NCBI GenBank assembly: GCA_024233285.1
Contig: JACKPU010000004.1
Coordinates: forward strand, 234,355-298,354
Length of the DNA stretch: 64,000 nucleotides
Source: Opitutaceae bacterium
GTDB lineage: Bacteria > Verrucomicrobiota > Verrucomicrobiia > Opitutales > Opitutaceae
Reading direction: 5' to 3'
How positions within the stretch are numbered: position 1 is the stretch's first letter; each line of letters starts with the position of its first letter. Positions 16,189-25,561 of this stretch are shown one piece after another. Made by a program: the position numbers and the translations under genes. The notes under the pieces are model-generated. The model made no database searches and had not been told where the DNA came from. It worked only from the letters and a program-made list of their open reading frames with translations.

Positions 16189-18825
16189 ATGGTGCGTTTC
16201 GATAAACCGTGTTCTCAGATGAGGGGTGCCGTGGAGTATTTCCGTGAGCACCTTAGGGTAGGAGATTACCTGACCGAGGAGGGGCGTGCGGAATTGGTAT
16301 GGCACGGCTCCGGCACCGTGCGCTTGGGTTTGTCCGGCCCATGCCGGATGGAGGATTTTAAACGGCTTTGTCAGGGAATGCATCCGGTCACTGGCGAGTC
16401 TTTGATGGTCCGCGATAAAGGCGCCCGGCGGCGGGTATGTTTCTTCGGCCAGATTTCTCCGCCCAAGGATGTTTCGCTACTCCACTTGGTCGGCGGGGAT
16501 AGCCGAATTGGTGATTGGTGGCAGGAAGCCGTGAATGAAACCTTGGCAGAAATCGAAGCCGCGACGGCTACGCGGGTCCGCCAAGGACGGCAATGTGAAG
16601 ATCGGTTCACGCAGTCCATGGTGGCGGCCGTGGTGACTCATGACGCCAGCCGGGCGCTGGATCCCCAACTACACACGCATGTGTGCATCATGAACGTGAC
16701 CTATGATCCGAAGGAGCATCGCTGGAAAAGTGTCCAGCCTTCGGCGTATTTTCGCCGTCAGGGGTATTTTCGGGAAGTGTGCTACAACCGTTTGGCTGCC
16801 CGGATGCTGGAGGCGGGCTACGAGTTGGAGATAACCCGGGGCTTCGGATTCCGGGTCAAGGGCATGCCGGAGCAGTTAAGGGAGCGTTTCAGTAAGCGCC
16901 GTCGGATGATTATGGAGGAAGCGGAACGGCAAGGAGTGGCTGGACAGGATGCCCTTCAGTCGGTGACGGCAGTTACTCGGGCGAAAAAGCGTAAGGTCTC
17001 GACTGAAGACTTGAGGAAACTCTGGCGGTCCGAAGCCGGTGAGGAATTGGCTCAATTGTGTTCACTGGTAGCCGCGGCCTCCGTGCCGGTGAAAATTGAG
17101 CCGCTGTCTGTGGAATCCGCCTTGGATTCGGCCGAGGCGCAGGTTTTTGAACGTCGGTCAGTAGTGGATGAACATGCGCTTTTGCGCGAAGCCCTGTCAG
17201 TGGCTCGGGGCCGGACATCGGTGAAGGCGGTCCGGGAGGCGGTGGCTAAACGAGTGAAGACAGGCACACTGGTGCGCTCCGGACAGGAACTTGGATCCCG
17301 GGAGGGTTTGGAGGCTGAGCAGGAATTTTGTGCGTGGGCGCGGAATGCGGCACTGTCTGGTCCATTGGGAAAGGTCCCATCGATGTCAGGCTTGGACCAG
17401 GATCAGGTGGAGGCAGTGACTGGTATCCTCGCCTCCCGTCATAAGGTGGTGGTAATGCAAGGTGACGCCGGAACGGGCAAGACGACGTGCCTTCAAGCTG
17501 TGCTGGCAGGATTGGCACAGGCTGGTGCCCAGGCTTTTGGTTGTGCTCCCTCTACGGGAGCCACCGAGGAATTACGACGGAGCCTGCCCGGTGAGGTCGG
17601 AACCTTACAGGAGTTGCTGGCTAACCCCGCATTACAGGCCGAGACCAAGGGACGTATCATCCTCGTGGACGAAGCGGGGTTGATTTCGGTCCGGGAGATG
17701 CGCGACTTATGCCGGTTGGCGGCGGCTAATGAAAACCGGCTGTTGCTGGTGGGGGACATCAAGCAACATGCCTCAGTAGAGGCGGGAGATGCCCTGCGTT
17801 GCCTGCAAAACTATGCGCAGGTGCCGTTGTTCCGACTGAGCCAGATCAGGCGGCAGCGTGATCCCGGCTATCGCCGGGCGGTTGGCTTGCTTGCCCAAGG
17901 CGAAGCACTCCGTGCCTTGCGACAATTCTCCCGGTTGGGCGCCGTCCATGAAATCCGTGACCAAGTGACGTTGTTTCATACGGCGGCGAAGGATTTTGTG
18001 CAGACGGTGCAGGCCGGTAAATCCTGTCTGGCGATATCGCCGGTATGGTCGGAAATCCATACGTTCACCACGGCAGTTCGCCGGCAATTGCGCAGTGAAG
18101 GTTTGTTGCAGGGAGAGGACAGGCTTGTGCCGACCATTTTGCCGCTAAAATGGACGCGCGAAGAGCGCCGGCGGATCGAGAACTATCAACCAGGTGACCT
18201 GTTGGTTTTTCACCGGGACAGTGAGGTATTTCGCAAACATGAAGTCGTGACCGTGGAACGGGTCGATCCCGCGGGGCTACGGGTAAAGACACCAGCAAAT
18301 GAGTCGTTTTTGGTGGATGTGCGGAGGGTATCTGGATTCGAAGTCGGGCTGGGAAAGTCCATCCCCGTGGCGGCCGGAGAAAGGCTCCTGCTCCGGGCAA
18401 ACCTGAAGGAAGCGGGATTGAAAAACGGAGACCTCGTGGGAGTGGAGGGTTTTGCGCCGGATGGGGGCATCTTCTTGCAGGATGGCCGGAAGATCCCGGC
18501 TTGGTTCCGATTGTTAGCGCATGGGTATGCCAGCACCTCGCATGCGGCGCAGGGCAAAACAGTCGATCGCGGGATTCTGTTTATGGCGGATGCGGGTATC
18601 CGGGCGGCTAATCTTCGACAGGCCTATGTCTCGAATTCGCGGTTCCGTGAGAGTCAGGTGATCTATACCTCGGATTTTCTGGAGGCCGGTGATGCCATGG
18701 CGAGGCCCGGTGAGCGCAAATTGGTCCGTGAGCTCGTTGCCCAGCCAAGATCAAGCACCAGCATACAGCCCAGTAGGGAAGCGGCGTTTCAACATCCGAT
18801 GCTGCTCAAGACGGCCGGCCAGTGA
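16189..18825 (+). CDS. MobF-family relaxase-helicase (TrwC/TraI-like)
   Basis: Product of 878 aa. The N-terminal relaxase domain shows EYFREHLRVGDYLTEEG (catalytic tyrosine region), FGQISPPKDVSLL near residue 90, and the metal-binding HUH set THDASRALDPQLHTHVC (His151, His162, His164). The C-terminal half is a superfamily I helicase with Walker A GDAGTGKT at about 425 and Walker B ILVDEAG with Asp at about 494. Further helicase motifs follow, ending in ASTSHAAQGKT near residue 785. It nicks oriT, stays bound to the 5' end and unwinds the transferred strand. Somewhat shorter than TrwC (966 aa). Confidence 0.93.
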   Translation: MVRFDKPCSQMRGAVEYFREHLRVGDYLTEEGRAELVWHGSGTVRLGLSGPCRMEDFKRLCQGMHPVTGESLMVRDKGARRRVCFFGQISPPKDVSLLHLVGGDSRIGDWWQEAVNETLAEIEAATATRVRQGRQCEDRFTQSMVAAVVTHDASRALDPQLHTHVCIMNVTYDPKEHRWKSVQPSAYFRRQGYFREVCYNRLAARMLEAGYELEITRGFGFRVKGMPEQLRERFSKRRRMIMEEAERQGVAGQDALQSVTAVTRAKKRKVSTEDLRKLWRSEAGEELAQLCSLVAAASVPVKIEPLSVESALDSAEAQVFERRSVVDEHALLREALSVARGRTSVKAVREAVAKRVKTGTLVRSGQELGSREGLEAEQEFCAWARNAALSGPLGKVPSMSGLDQDQVEAVTGILASRHKVVVMQGDAGTGKTTCLQAVLAGLAQAGAQAFGCAPSTGATEELRRSLPGEVGTLQELLANPALQAETKGRIILVDEAGLISVREMRDLCRLAAANENRLLLVGDIKQHASVEAGDALRCLQNYAQVPLFRLSQIRRQRDPGYRRAVGLLAQGEALRALRQFSRLGAVHEIRDQVTLFHTAAKDFVQTVQAGKSCLAISPVWSEIHTFTTAVRRQLRSEGLLQGEDRLVPTILPLKWTREERRRIENYQPGDLLVFHRDSEVFRKHEVVTVERVDPAGLRVKTPANESFLVDVRRVSGFEVGLGKSIPVAAGERLLLRANLKEAGLKNGDLVGVEGFAPDGGIFLQDGRKIPAWFRLLAHGYASTSHAAQGKTVDRGILFMADAGIRAANLRQAYVSNSRFRESQVIYTSDFLEAGDAMARPGERKLVRELVAQPRSSTSIQPSREAAFQHPMLLKTAGQ

Positions 18826-18880
18826 GTGAAGGGTGTCATCATGTTGGTTGATCCAAAATCGTCATGAAGGCGGTAATCCA

Positions 18881-19231
18881 ATGAGCATCCATCAGCATCC
18901 AACCAAACAACCTCTGGCCAGATCCCCCTCGCTGCCATGGGGCGAAGTGGCTCCTGAACCTCAGTCCGGTGGCTTTGTGCGTTTTGCCCTGGGCGATCGG
19001 ATGGTGACTTATGCCGCCAGCGATCTCCGACGCTGGGAGCACGTTTTGAGTGAATCCGAGGTGCTCTTGATATCCGCTGGGGGTGATTTGGTGAAAGTCG
19101 AAGGAGTCAGACTCGCCGAGGTGCGGGTTGCTTTGGAAAACGGGCGTTTACGAGAACTGCGTCAGAGTCCTCGCAAGTTGGGGCTTGGTGACGGGCCGCT
19201 CGTCCGGCGAATCACGATCAATCCTGCGTGA
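18881..19231 (+). CDS. hypothetical protein following the relaxase
   Basis: Product of 116 aa from the ATG at 18881 (MSIHQHPTKQP), preferred over a start at 18833 because the downstream part carries the conserved-looking body GGFVRFALGDRMVTYAASDLRRWEHVL and KVEGVRLAEVRVALENGRLRE. It looks like a small beta-rich protein. It overlaps the next gene by four bases (GTGA). Function unknown; probably an accessory gene of the element. Confidence 0.5.
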   Translation: MSIHQHPTKQPLARSPSLPWGEVAPEPQSGGFVRFALGDRMVTYAASDLRRWEHVLSESEVLLISAGGDLVKVEGVRLAEVRVALENGRLRELRQSPRKLGLGDGPLVRRITINPA

Positions 19232-19596
19232 GTGGGGTGGAGAAGGATCTTACGGAAGCGGAACGGCTGCGACAGATAGGCAGCTTGCTCTACCGTGCGA
19301 TCGATTGGAGTAAGATTCCCGTCAGCCCTGATGAACCAAAACCAGCGCCCACCACATCAGGAGTTGGAGAAGGCTCAGCCGCCCTAGCAATACCTGAGAC
19401 GAGAGTGATGAATTACCTTAGACGTGTCGGGGAAGCATCGCCCGCAGTTTTGAGGACGGTGCTTCATATGCCGAAGACTTCCGCTTACCGCGTCATTCAG
19501 GGAATGGTGGCTGCAGGGAGTATTTTGGGCTGTGGGCAAACTAGGTCATTGGTGTATCGGCTGCCGCCCCATGGTCAAAATGTGGAAGGCAATTAA
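19228..19596 (+). CDS. small winged-helix-like protein upstream of the recombinase
   Basis: Product of 122 aa from a GTG that overlaps the previous stop. Residues 57-115 (PETRVMNYLRRVGEASPAVLRTVLHMPKTSAYRVIQGMVAAGSILG) read as a winged helix of the kind used in MarR or Fic-associated regulators. Its stop overlaps the recombinase ATG by one base (TAATG). A recombination directionality factor or a regulator of integrase expression is a reasonable guess from position alone. Confidence 0.5.
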   Translation: MSGVEKDLTEAERLRQIGSLLYRAIDWSKIPVSPDEPKPAPTTSGVGEGSAALAIPETRVMNYLRRVGEASPAVLRTVLHMPKTSAYRVIQGMVAAGSILGCGQTRSLVYRLPPHGQNVEGN

Positions 19597-21662
19597 TGCC
19601 ACGTCGTCGACAGGCCGAAAAGGTGCCGGATAGCAGGTTGGTCCCGGTGGCTATCTATACCCGGGTTTCCACGGATAATCAGGTCGGGGGTCGTTTTGAT
19701 TCCTGTGAAAGCCAGGCGTCGATCTGTCGTGAATATGTTCGCAAGAAAGCTCCCGAAGGTTGGTACGAAGTCGCTTGTTACACCGATGCAGCGTATTCGG
19801 GAGGATCAATGGATCGCCCTGGAATCCGAGCGCTGAAACGTCAAATCGAAGCCGGGGAGGTAAGGGTGGTGCTGATTTTCAAACTGGAGCGGGTGTTGCG
19901 CAGCACGGACGAGTGGGTGCCGTTCCGGTCTTTCCTCCAGAAACATGGATGCCGGTTAGAAAGTGCGACGGAGGACATATCGGAAAGCACGCCTTCAGGG
20001 CGTTTGAAAAACAACCTCCTCATGAGTGTGGCCGAGTATGAGCGGCTCAATACGGCCGAGAAAACCCGGGCCAAGATGCTGCAACAGGCCAAGCAGGGTA
20101 TCTGGAATGGGGGATGGCTGCCTTATGGTTATGCCTATGATCCGAAGACGCAGGTATTGTCGCCCGACCCAGTCGAAGCCGAGGTGGTTCGTCGGGTTTT
20201 TGCGGAGGCGGCCAAGTTTGTTCCGCTGCAGGATATCGCCAATGCGCTGAATGCCGAAGGGCTACGCACAAGGGAGCGTGAACTTAAACGGCATGATGGA
20301 AAAATGGAAAAGATTGGCGGTCGAATTTTCAGGTCCGACGGATTACGGCTCATTCTTAAAAACCCAATTTACCGCGGGTTCATTCGGTTCGGGGGCAAAG
20401 AGTATCCTGCAAAACACGAACCATTGGTAAGCGCTGACGTCTGGGATAGGGCGAATGCGGTGGCGGAGAACGTGAAGGAAAATCCCAAGCCGCGTATCAT
20501 CGATCGCGAATCACAGACGCACTTGCTCAAAGGTATCGTCTTCTGTGGGGCCTGCAAACGTGCGCTCATGCCTCATGAAAGCGGCAAGAAGAGCAGGGAG
20601 GGTAAGCGATATCGTTACTACAACTGCGGGTCCGTGCAAAAGGAGCGGAATTTGGGTACTTGTCCTGTGGGTCGTTTACCGGCCGATGCGCTTGAGGCGG
20701 TCGTAAAGGAATTTGTGACGAGACTCAGTCAGCACCCCGACGTTGTTTCTGCTGTAATGGATTCTTCAGAGAAGCGGAAGAAACTGGATCGCCCTTCGCT
20801 GATTAAGGAAACCGAGGCGATGCAACGGGAGTTAGAACGGGTAAAGAAGCATCTCAAAAACAGCATGGATATCGCAATCGCTGGCGGCTTGGAGATGGTG
20901 TCAGAAAGTTTCAAGGAGCGTGTGGCTGAACTGGAACAGCAGCGGCATGAATTGACCGTGAAATTGGAGCGGAAGCGAAACGAAATCGTGGCCTGTAAGG
21001 CGGCTGACCTGGATCAGAAGCGCGTTTTAAGTGCACTTGCACGACTGGGTGAAATTATCCCGAAGATGTCGTTTCAGGAGCAGAAGGAACTGTTCCGACT
21101 ATTCGTTGAACGGATTGACGTGAATAGAACGCGAGGCAGAGCGGAGGAGGTCTGCCGATTGTTCGAACTGAAATTGAAAGTCCAGTTACCACGTCTAGTT
21201 GAGGGGGTAACACAGAAGAATACGCAGGAACTATTCGCCAGGGGCATTGTAGATCGCGGAGTAGTATTTGGGACAACGGCAGATTTTAGCAAAGCAGCAT
21301 ATGGCGAAGTGAAAATCGTGGTTCCATTTATGCAGGCTGTTCGAACTTCGACGGGGTCGACCGCACGCGAGGAAGTCAATTCGGTCAAAGAACATCCAAT
21401 TCGATTAGCTGTGAAATGGCAGCATGAATTGGAGAAGGGTGATGTCCTGGATAGGGTCACACTTGCTAGGAAATTGGGCGTGTCTCCATCGGTAGTTACG
21501 AAGCACCTGAAATTGCTGCAGTTAATTCCTGAAATTCGAGACTTTCTAGCTGGCTTAAAAACCACAACTGAGTTGCGCCGGTACAGCTTGAATCGAATGT
21601 ATAGAATTTCGAGTCTCCCGGCTTCGAAACAGCGAACGCTGTTTTCAAGGATTCAGAACTGA
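19596..21662 (+). CDS. large serine recombinase/integrase with extra C-terminal HTH
   Basis: Product of 688 aa. Catalytic resolvase domain: VAIYTRVSTDNQ with nucleophile Ser25, IFKLERVLRSTDEW, SGRLKNNLLMSVAEYERLNTAEKTRA. Then the Recombinase domain (LPYGYAYDP, VRRVFAEAAKF), a zinc ribbon (FCGACKRAL ... YYNCGSVQ ... GTCPVGRLPADALE) and a long coiled coil (about residues 385-470). Unusually, about 80 residues beyond (VTLARKLGVSPSVVTKHLKLL) form a KorB/ParB-type HTH. Such enzymes integrate and excise elements between non-identical att sites, so this is the likely integrase of the conjugative element. The 3' part is more AT-rich than the 5' part. Confidence 0.9.
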   Translation: MPRRRQAEKVPDSRLVPVAIYTRVSTDNQVGGRFDSCESQASICREYVRKKAPEGWYEVACYTDAAYSGGSMDRPGIRALKRQIEAGEVRVVLIFKLERVLRSTDEWVPFRSFLQKHGCRLESATEDISESTPSGRLKNNLLMSVAEYERLNTAEKTRAKMLQQAKQGIWNGGWLPYGYAYDPKTQVLSPDPVEAEVVRRVFAEAAKFVPLQDIANALNAEGLRTRERELKRHDGKMEKIGGRIFRSDGLRLILKNPIYRGFIRFGGKEYPAKHEPLVSADVWDRANAVAENVKENPKPRIIDRESQTHLLKGIVFCGACKRALMPHESGKKSREGKRYRYYNCGSVQKERNLGTCPVGRLPADALEAVVKEFVTRLSQHPDVVSAVMDSSEKRKKLDRPSLIKETEAMQRELERVKKHLKNSMDIAIAGGLEMVSESFKERVAELEQQRHELTVKLERKRNEIVACKAADLDQKRVLSALARLGEIIPKMSFQEQKELFRLFVERIDVNRTRGRAEEVCRLFELKLKVQLPRLVEGVTQKNTQELFARGIVDRGVVFGTTADFSKAAYGEVKIVVPFMQAVRTSTGSTAREEVNSVKEHPIRLAVKWQHELEKGDVLDRVTLARKLGVSPSVVTKHLKLLQLIPEIRDFLAGLKTTTELRRYSLNRMYRISSLPASKQRTLFSRIQN

Positions 21663-22142
21663 AATTCATTTCGATGCGTTCGGCCCGATCGAACTAACTT
21701 CCTTCGGTAGGGAAAATGAAGCGACTACTTTAATGCCTTTTGGACATGCATAACATTACCAAAAGAGGTATCTTAATGAACAATTGTGGGGTGGTGGTCC
21801 AATTGCTGCGAAGCGAGGTGGAGGCGCCAGGCCGGGAGTGGAGGAAGGAGTCGGCGAAGTTGAGAGAGCAGGAGACCGGCGGTGTCGCGACCAGAGCCTG
21901 CGACCGGGAGCGATCCTGGCGATTGGTCACGCTCGGGTGACGAATCGCCAGAGACGGTCGTATGTGCGGAAACAAGCCGTCTCCGACCACAGCGATCTGG
22001 CCGAGCCGTAAACGAAGCGAAGCACCGGAGAGTAGGCGCGTTCTGCCCCCGATCATAAATTGCAGTGTTCGGCGAATCGGTTTGCTGCTGAACTATTGCA
22101 AAATCAGGTGGCAAAGAAAAGGGACAAGTGTAGATTCGAATT
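21663..22142. other. intergenic region with two imperfect palindromes, candidate attachment site
   Basis: No supported gene. Two palindromic blocks are present: CCTTTTGG/CCAAAAGAGG separated by 15 bases (21736-21768) and a stronger one with 15-bp arms and one mismatch (21916-21930 with 21937-21951, six-base loop). Large serine recombinase att sites are imperfect palindromes of 30-50 bp lying near the recombinase gene, so either could be the element boundary. A terminator is less likely because no T run follows. Confidence 0.4.
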
Positions 22143-22850
22143 GTGTGTAATCGCTATACGCTGATTGATCCTGATGGCGCGTTTGCCGAGATTGCGCGTA
22201 TCCTCGGCGTTCCACTCAACAAGCCGGACTGGGTGACTCAGCGCTACAACATTGGGCTGATGCAAATCGCTCCCACGGTGGTCAACCGCGGCAGCGGACA
22301 TGAAGTGCTGCCCATGAATTTTGGATATTTCCCGCGGGCGGGCGCAGATATGATCAACAACGCGCGCTCGGAAACCGTCTATGCTAAGCCTTCATTCAAA
22401 AAAGCCGTCGTATCGCACCGCTGCGCGATCCCGACCACTGGCTTCATTGACTGGGAGACTGACGAGAAGGGGCGCAAATGGCCCCATGTGTTTACGCTCG
22501 ATCACGGACGACCCTACGCCATGGCGGCCATTTGGAATTCGGGCAGCGCCGAAAAGGCCGTTCCGCCCAATTTCTGCATCGTAACCCGTGAACCGAATGA
22601 ACTGGTCGGTCGTATCCACAATCGGATGCCGGTAATCCTACGCGAGGAACATCTAGCCCGCTGGCTCGATCCCTCACCGATGGCGGAGTCGGAGTTTCTG
22701 GAGATTGCGAAGCCCTATCCCGCAGACAGAATGAAGGAGCACGAAATTTCAACCTACGCCAACAACGTAAGGCACGAAGGGCCGGAGTGTTTTGGACCGC
22801 CAACGCCGCGACCGAAGCGAGACGCACAGTTAGAACTCGGATTCGAATAA
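22143..22850 (+). CDS. SRAP-domain abasic-site processing protein (YedK/HMCES-like)
   Basis: Product of 235 aa from a GTG start (read as MCNRYTL). Cys2 after the initiator is the hallmark of SRAP proteins: it becomes the N-terminal nucleophile that crosslinks to abasic sites in single-stranded DNA. Further family motifs: ARSETVYAKPSFKKAV, RRCAIPTTGFIDWE-type segment with the catalytic Glu (RCAIPTTGFIDWETD), and HNRMPVILREEHLARWLD with the active His. Length is normal. Being close to the mutasome genes fits a DNA-damage cargo. Confidence 0.9.
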   Translation: MCNRYTLIDPDGAFAEIARILGVPLNKPDWVTQRYNIGLMQIAPTVVNRGSGHEVLPMNFGYFPRAGADMINNARSETVYAKPSFKKAVVSHRCAIPTTGFIDWETDEKGRKWPHVFTLDHGRPYAMAAIWNSGSAEKAVPPNFCIVTREPNELVGRIHNRMPVILREEHLARWLDPSPMAESEFLEIAKPYPADRMKEHEISTYANNVRHEGPECFGPPTPRPKRDAQLELGFE

Positions 22851-22868
22851 CGTAATCAATTTAAACGC

Positions 22869-23732
22869 ATGGCATCCTACAAGAAGCAGCACTATCTACC
22901 GGCCGCCTATTTAAGGAACTTCTCAGTGGACGGTGAACGAAGTAACCGTAACTCGAAGCTATGGCGGTTTGATGCTCGAATCCGCAAACTGGTATCGGTC
23001 GAGTCCCAAGGCTTCGCGGACTACCATTACTCGGTGGCTTCTGCAGACCAAGTGGAGGCGGATTTCAGGATAGGGGAGGATTTTTATGCGGACTGCTATG
23101 CGGATTTCTGGAAGCGTAACGCTCCGAGTTCAGCACGAAAGGGCTTTGGGCTTCTTCTGATGATGCTGGATCTTCACATTCGGAATATCGCATATGCGAA
23201 AGCGGTGAGGAATAACCATGATGACTATCTCGCCATGTCTGCCACTGTGAAATACAAGATTCTTTGGGGCCGGCAGGAGACGCCGCCTGACGACGAGGCG
23301 ATTGCTAATGAGGCGTTCCGAAACTGGCGCGTCGGATTCGTGCGGTGTGATTCTTCACACGTATTCCTGACCTCGGACAATCCCTCCTTACTCGTGAAAA
23401 TTGGCCGCAGCCGCGCTTTTGTGAACGTGGTGCTTATGCCAGTTACACCCCACACGTATGCGGTAGGATACGATTCACGGGAGTTTGAACTGAATCCCAG
23501 CACGCTCAGCGAGAGCGATGAAATCGTCCTCACCCGTTTGCAGATAAGAAACTGCCTACAGTGCGTTTATGCTTGCGAAAGTATTCGCGATGACGAATGG
23601 GACGGACTTAAAAAACTCCTCGCGGAACGACCGCCCAAGCGTCTGGTTGAAGGGAAGGGATTGTGGGGGGCGGACATTTTCCAGATGCCGGCGAAAGGCG
23701 CGCTTGGGCTTGTGCGGGCACGGAAATGCTAA
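22869..23732 (+). CDS. DUF4238 family protein
   Basis: Product of 287 aa. The N-terminus KKQHYLPAAYLRNFSVDG matches the DUF4238 signature (HY.P..YLRNF) and the middle holds the second conserved block (FLTSDNPSLLVK) seen in this family. Function is not established; DUF4238 genes are often found alone in accessory regions and are suspected of roles in phage defence or nucleic acid metabolism. It starts 18 bp after the SRAP gene on the same strand, so the two may be cotranscribed. Confidence 0.8.
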   Translation: MASYKKQHYLPAAYLRNFSVDGERSNRNSKLWRFDARIRKLVSVESQGFADYHYSVASADQVEADFRIGEDFYADCYADFWKRNAPSSARKGFGLLLMMLDLHIRNIAYAKAVRNNHDDYLAMSATVKYKILWGRQETPPDDEAIANEAFRNWRVGFVRCDSSHVFLTSDNPSLLVKIGRSRAFVNVVLMPVTPHTYAVGYDSREFELNPSTLSESDEIVLTRLQIRNCLQCVYACESIRDDEWDGLKKLLAERPPKRLVEGKGLWGADIFQMPAKGALGLVRARKC

Positions 23733-24249
23733 GCCGCGGCGCCGTGTTCGTATGTCCATGACGCTTTGTAAAAAACCTGTCGCACTGTGGTGTCGGGCTC
23801 AATCCGTTCATTGTGAGGTGCAATGACAACAGTGCATGAAATTGGTGGGGAGTCGGAGGTTTCCCTCCTGTCTCGCTCTAGTTCTTGGATCATCTGCGCC
23901 TAACTTCGCCGTCCCACCCTCACGCTAGAATGAGGCATGCAGACACTCCCCAATAGAGCGAGCCCCACCATAACGATTGCATTAGCTAACATAGAAACCT
24001 CCAGGTTAACGTTTATGTTGATGGTGCAGAGCACCCTGGCACTGGCACTAACGAGCAGGCTGCATGTTCTGACGAAGGACGTGGCCGCCGAAGCGACGCC
24101 GATGACTTTATCCAAGGTCTGAAGGCCCTGATAGGGCCAAAGTGAAAGAACCAAGTTAGCTTTCTCCGAATTCCCACAGATTGCAACTGCGGTTCTTTAA
24201 CCAAGATGGACAGCCGATCAAACTCGCGCTCAAATCTTCCTTGACGAAA
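23733..24249. other. intergenic region before lexA, no gene seen
   Basis: About 500 bp in which the possible frames on both strands have no coding character. It holds a short hairpin GGCCCT-GAT-AGGGCC (24124-24138) and a spaced inverted repeat AAAGAACC (24145-24152) with GGTTCTTT (24191-24198). These may belong to the lexA promoter region. Confidence 0.4.
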
Positions 24250-24284
24250 GGTGTCCAACTGGACACCCGTGTCGATATGGACAC
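24250..24284 (+). promoter_or_regulatory. two LexA-like operators at the lexA start
   Basis: Site 1, GGTGTCC-AACT-GGACACC (24250-24267), is a perfect palindrome with 7-bp arms. Site 2, GTGTC-GATATG-GACAC (24269-24284), overlaps the chosen lexA start codon. Two spaced palindromes with the same GTGTC half-site at the 5' end of a lexA gene imply autorepression. The half-site differs by one base from TGTTC-N4-GAACA, which I recall as the Verrucomicrobia LexA motif. Confidence 0.65.
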
Positions 24285-24888
24285 CTTGACCGAAGCGCAG
24301 GAGGCCGTGCTCGCCTTCATGGTTAGCCACCAGGAAACCAACACCCGACCGCCTTCCCTCCGGGAAATCTGTGAGGAGTTCGGTTTCGCGTCACATAATG
24401 CCGCTCGCAAGCACGTGCAGGCTTTGGCCCGGAAGGGTCTCGTTATAGACACCGGCGACGGTCGGAGTTGGGCGGCCAAGGTAAAGGAGGTTCAGGGGCA
24501 CCTGTTCACCGTTCCACTTTACGGCACCATTCCCGCGGGGCTACCTGCCGACAATGCGCAGCAGGCCGACGAAACGATCCGGATTGATCCGGCCACCTAT
24601 CGTCTGCGTTCTACCCGTGGCCTGTTCGCCCTGCATGTCCGGGGTGACTCCATGATCGACGCGCAGATTGCTGATGGCGACATTGCACTGCTCCGGCAGG
24701 ACGAGCCTCGTCCCGGTCAGATAGTCGCCGCGCTGATAGACGGCGCTTCCACACTCAAACGGATGGTCCGAGAGGGCAGCCGCACCTTCCTTCGCGCTGA
24801 GAACAAGCGCTACCGCGATCTTATTCCTGTCGAAAGCCTCACCGTTCAAGGTGTCTTCGTCGGACTGATCGGTCGCGGCAATCGATGA
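24277..24888 (+). CDS. lexA: LexA repressor
   Basis: Product of 203 aa from ATG 24277 (MDTLTEAQEAVLAFM), chosen because LexA proteins begin with LT..Q and because the operator lies directly upstream. N-terminal winged HTH: RPPSLREICEEFGFASHNAARKHVQ. The C-terminal S24 autopeptidase domain has cleavage site Ala87-Gly88 (IPAGLP), nucleophile Ser125 (RGDSMID) and Lys161 (STLKRM). Self-cleavage on RecA filaments derepresses the downstream imuA-imuB-dnaE2 genes. The next gene starts 22 bp after the stop, so this is a self-contained SOS mutagenesis unit. Confidence 0.93.
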   Translation: MDTLTEAQEAVLAFMVSHQETNTRPPSLREICEEFGFASHNAARKHVQALARKGLVIDTGDGRSWAAKVKEVQGHLFTVPLYGTIPAGLPADNAQQADETIRIDPATYRLRSTRGLFALHVRGDSMIDAQIADGDIALLRQDEPRPGQIVAALIDGASTLKRMVREGSRTFLRAENKRYRDLIPVESLTVQGVFVGLIGRGNR

Positions 24889-24910
24889 GAATCCATCAGT
24901 CCTTTTCCGT

Positions 24911-25561
24911 ATGCCTGATTCCGCCAAGGTCGTTGCCTTGCGCCGTCTGCTTGACGAGCGCTTTCCCAAGGCACGTCCACGGGAACAACGGATCGTGCGA
25001 ACCGGCGTTCCTACCTTGGACAACCTCCTTGGCGGTGGTCTGCTGACTGGCACTCTGACTGAATTCGTGTCGGCGGTCCCCAGTGGTGGCAGCCAGCTCA
25101 GTGTAGGAAGTCTCATCCTATCGACCCGACTGACCCGACAACGCGTCGCACTGGTGGATGCCGCCGGTGGTTTTGATCCCACGGGGTTGGATGACGACGC
25201 CGTGGCTCACCTTGTCTGGGTCCGATGCGACTCTTTGGCTGATTGCTGGCGGGCGACCGATCTCGCTGCCCGAGATCCCAACTATGCGGTCGTGGTAGTT
25301 GATGTCCGGGGATATCCGGAGCGTGAACTGCTTCGCACCCGCGATTCTATTTGGGTTCGCCTCCAGCGTGGCGCCGAACAGGCGGAAACGGCGCTCGCCA
25401 TCCAAACCACTACGGCTTTGGTCCCGAACGCGACTCGCAGGATCGTCTTTGCGCAACCGCTGAAGGGCAGGGCGCTGTTGTGTCCGCGAGCCATACTCGT
25501 GCCGACACTCAGCATGGAACTGCAACGTGCCCATAACCGGGCTCGCGAGGGTTCGGCCTGA
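24911..25561 (+). CDS. imuA: ImuA, RecA-like mutasome component
   Basis: Product of 216 aa. Fits ImuA/SulA-like proteins with a RecA-type core: GVPTLDNLLGGGLLTGTLTEFV, RVALVDAAGGFDP, VVVDVRGY. The Walker A is degenerate (VPSGGSQL instead of GPESSGKT), as is common in this family, so nucleotide binding may be lost. ImuA cooperates with ImuB and DnaE2 in damage-induced mutagenesis. Its stop overlaps the imuB start by one base (TGATG). Confidence 0.85.
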   Translation: MPDSAKVVALRRLLDERFPKARPREQRIVRTGVPTLDNLLGGGLLTGTLTEFVSAVPSGGSQLSVGSLILSTRLTRQRVALVDAAGGFDPTGLDDDAVAHLVWVRCDSLADCWRATDLAARDPNYAVVVVDVRGYPERELLRTRDSIWVRLQRGAEQAETALAIQTTTALVPNATRRIVFAQPLKGRALLCPRAILVPTLSMELQRAHNRAREGSA

